From the NCBI GenBank assembly GCA_026388755.1, contig JAPLJE010000259.1:1-6734 (forward strand): DNA of 6,734 nt, read 5' to 3'. Within the stretch, counting starts at the first letter, position 1. Each line of letters opens with the position of its first letter. Made by a program: the position numbers and the translations under genes. This document shows positions 5,963 through 6,734 of the stretch, piece after piece. A model generated the notes under the pieces. That model searched no databases. It was not told where the DNA came from and saw only the letters and a list, made by a program, of their open reading frames with translations. The stretch comes from Deltaproteobacteria bacterium. GTDB taxonomy: Bacteria; Desulfobacterota; Desulfobacteria; Desulfobacterales; Desulfatirhabdiaceae.

Positions 5963-6734
5963 ATCTGATCAAAATTCAGGCCGTCAGCCGAAAGGAATAT
6001 TATCATCTGATCCGGGATTTCCGAAGCCTGTATCTGGCTTTTATCATTCCGCTGCTTTTGATATTATTGTTCGGCTATGCGCTCAGCCTGGATGTGGACA
6101 ATATTCAGGTTGTGGTGGTGGATCATGATCAAACCGACCTGAGCCGGGACTTGATTCGAAGACTGGACGCTTCTTCCTATTTTCATGTCATTGGCCAGGT
6201 TGCAGATGACCGGATGGCCAGCCGCTATCTGGATGACGGCATGGCGTCCGTGGCAATTATCCTGGCTCCAGGGTGGACTGCGGACATTCGGGCGGACCGG
6301 GAAAGCCCGGTTCAGATTCTGATCGATGGCAGCGACCCCAATTTTGCCGGCATTACCAGAAGTTATCTGACGGCGTTCATGCTGCGATACAATCAGAATC
6401 AGCTCCTTGACTTTCTGAACCGTCAGGGAATGGAGCCCATTTATCCGCCGGTTGAAGGCCGCATCCGAGTATGGTTCAATGAGGACCTGGAAAGCCGCAA
6501 CTTTATAATTCCCGGCATTATCGCCATCATCATCATGATCGTGGGCGCCATGCTCACTTCTCTGGTGGTTGCCAGAGAATATGAAAATGGAACCATGGAA
6601 ACCATCCGTTCCCTGCCGGTGCCTGCAGCGGAGTTTTTAATCGGAAAGGCCATTCCGTATTTCATCATTGGTCTGATTGATGTTTTGGTGGCGATCCTCA
6701 TGGGTCAGCTTCTCTTTGGCGTGGTCATGAAGTC
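5959..6734 (+). CDS. ABC-2 type permease, YbhS/YbhR-like (3' end outside window)
   Basis: This is the inner-membrane permease subunit of the same pump, open to the right edge: 258 complete codons of a family usually near 370-380. It starts at an ATG overlapping the upstream TGA as ATGA. The arrangement is typical of ABC2_membrane_3 proteins: a short cytoplasmic start with AVSRKEYYHLIRDFRSL, first membrane helix at about 24-43 (LAFIIPLLLILLFGYALS), and a large extracytoplasmic domain of about 135 residues with VVVVDHD-x-T-x-LSR (51-63), YLDDGMASVAIILAPGW (90-106) and DGSDPNFAG (123-131). Helix 2 follows at about 182-204, then the cytoplasmic coupling stretch AREYENGTMETIRSLPVP (205-222), then helix 3 at about 232-255. 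No frameshift is seen. In ybhGFSR-type operons a second permease follows; that part is outside the window. Confidence 0.9.
   Translation, partial: MNLIKIQAVSRKEYYHLIRDFRSLYLAFIIPLLLILLFGYALSLDVDNIQVVVVDHDQTDLSRDLIRRLDASSYFHVIGQVADDRMASRYLDDGMASVAIILAPGWTADIRADRESPVQILIDGSDPNFAGITRSYLTAFMLRYNQNQLLDFLNRQGMEPIYPPVEGRIRVWFNEDLESRNFIIPGIIAIIIMIVGAMLTSLVVAREYENGTMETIRSLPVPAAEFLIGKAIPYFIIGLIDVLVAILMGQLLFGVVMK

Overview
The window looks like a stretch of chromosome from a Gram-negative, probably anaerobic bacterium of the Desulfobacterota type (Desulfobacteraceae-like). This rests on remembered protein style: a LivK-type amino-acid binding protein, a pilC-pilS pair, and an efflux operon with a membrane-fusion protein that implies an outer membrane. 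No marker gene fixes the taxon. All genes are on the + strand; I found no tRNA, rRNA, CRISPR array or insertion sequence.

Region 1 (1-739) holds the 3' end of a branched-chain amino-acid type ABC binding-protein gene and a strong intrinsic terminator. After it comes a gene-poor stretch that is not empty: about 200 bases in one frame still encode the C-terminal tail of an FAD-dependent D-amino-acid/hydroxyproline-type oxidoreductase, with no start and no N-terminal part. It is read here as a gene remnant. About 90 bases of leader precede the next gene.

Region 2 (740-3191) is pilC followed 28 bases later by a pilS-type histidine kinase. In the usual locus these sit with pilB, pilT, pilR and pilA; here none of those is present on either side. 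Both proteins appear internally shortened. PilC lacks about 25 residues of its second T2SSF repeat, visible by comparison with its own first repeat. PilS passes directly from its membrane block to the dimerisation/phosphoacceptor helices without the usual PAS domain. With the truncated oxidoreductase, three consecutive loci show loss of sequence.

Region 3 (3192-6734) starts after an 81-base spacer with two short 7-bp tandem repeats. It is a tightly packed, overlapping operon of the YbhG-YbhF-YbhS/R type: a HlyD-family membrane-fusion protein, two separate ABC ATPases (fused as one protein in E. coli YbhF), and an ABC-2 permease cut by the window end. The two ATPases carry complementary defects: ATPase 1 lacks the H-loop histidine and ATPase 2 has a non-canonical signature motif. 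In a heterodimer both would fall in the same ATP site, leaving one canonical and one degenerate site.

I do not see a clearly new system. The most unusual signals are the shortened, isolated pilC-pilS pair and the oxidoreductase remnant.
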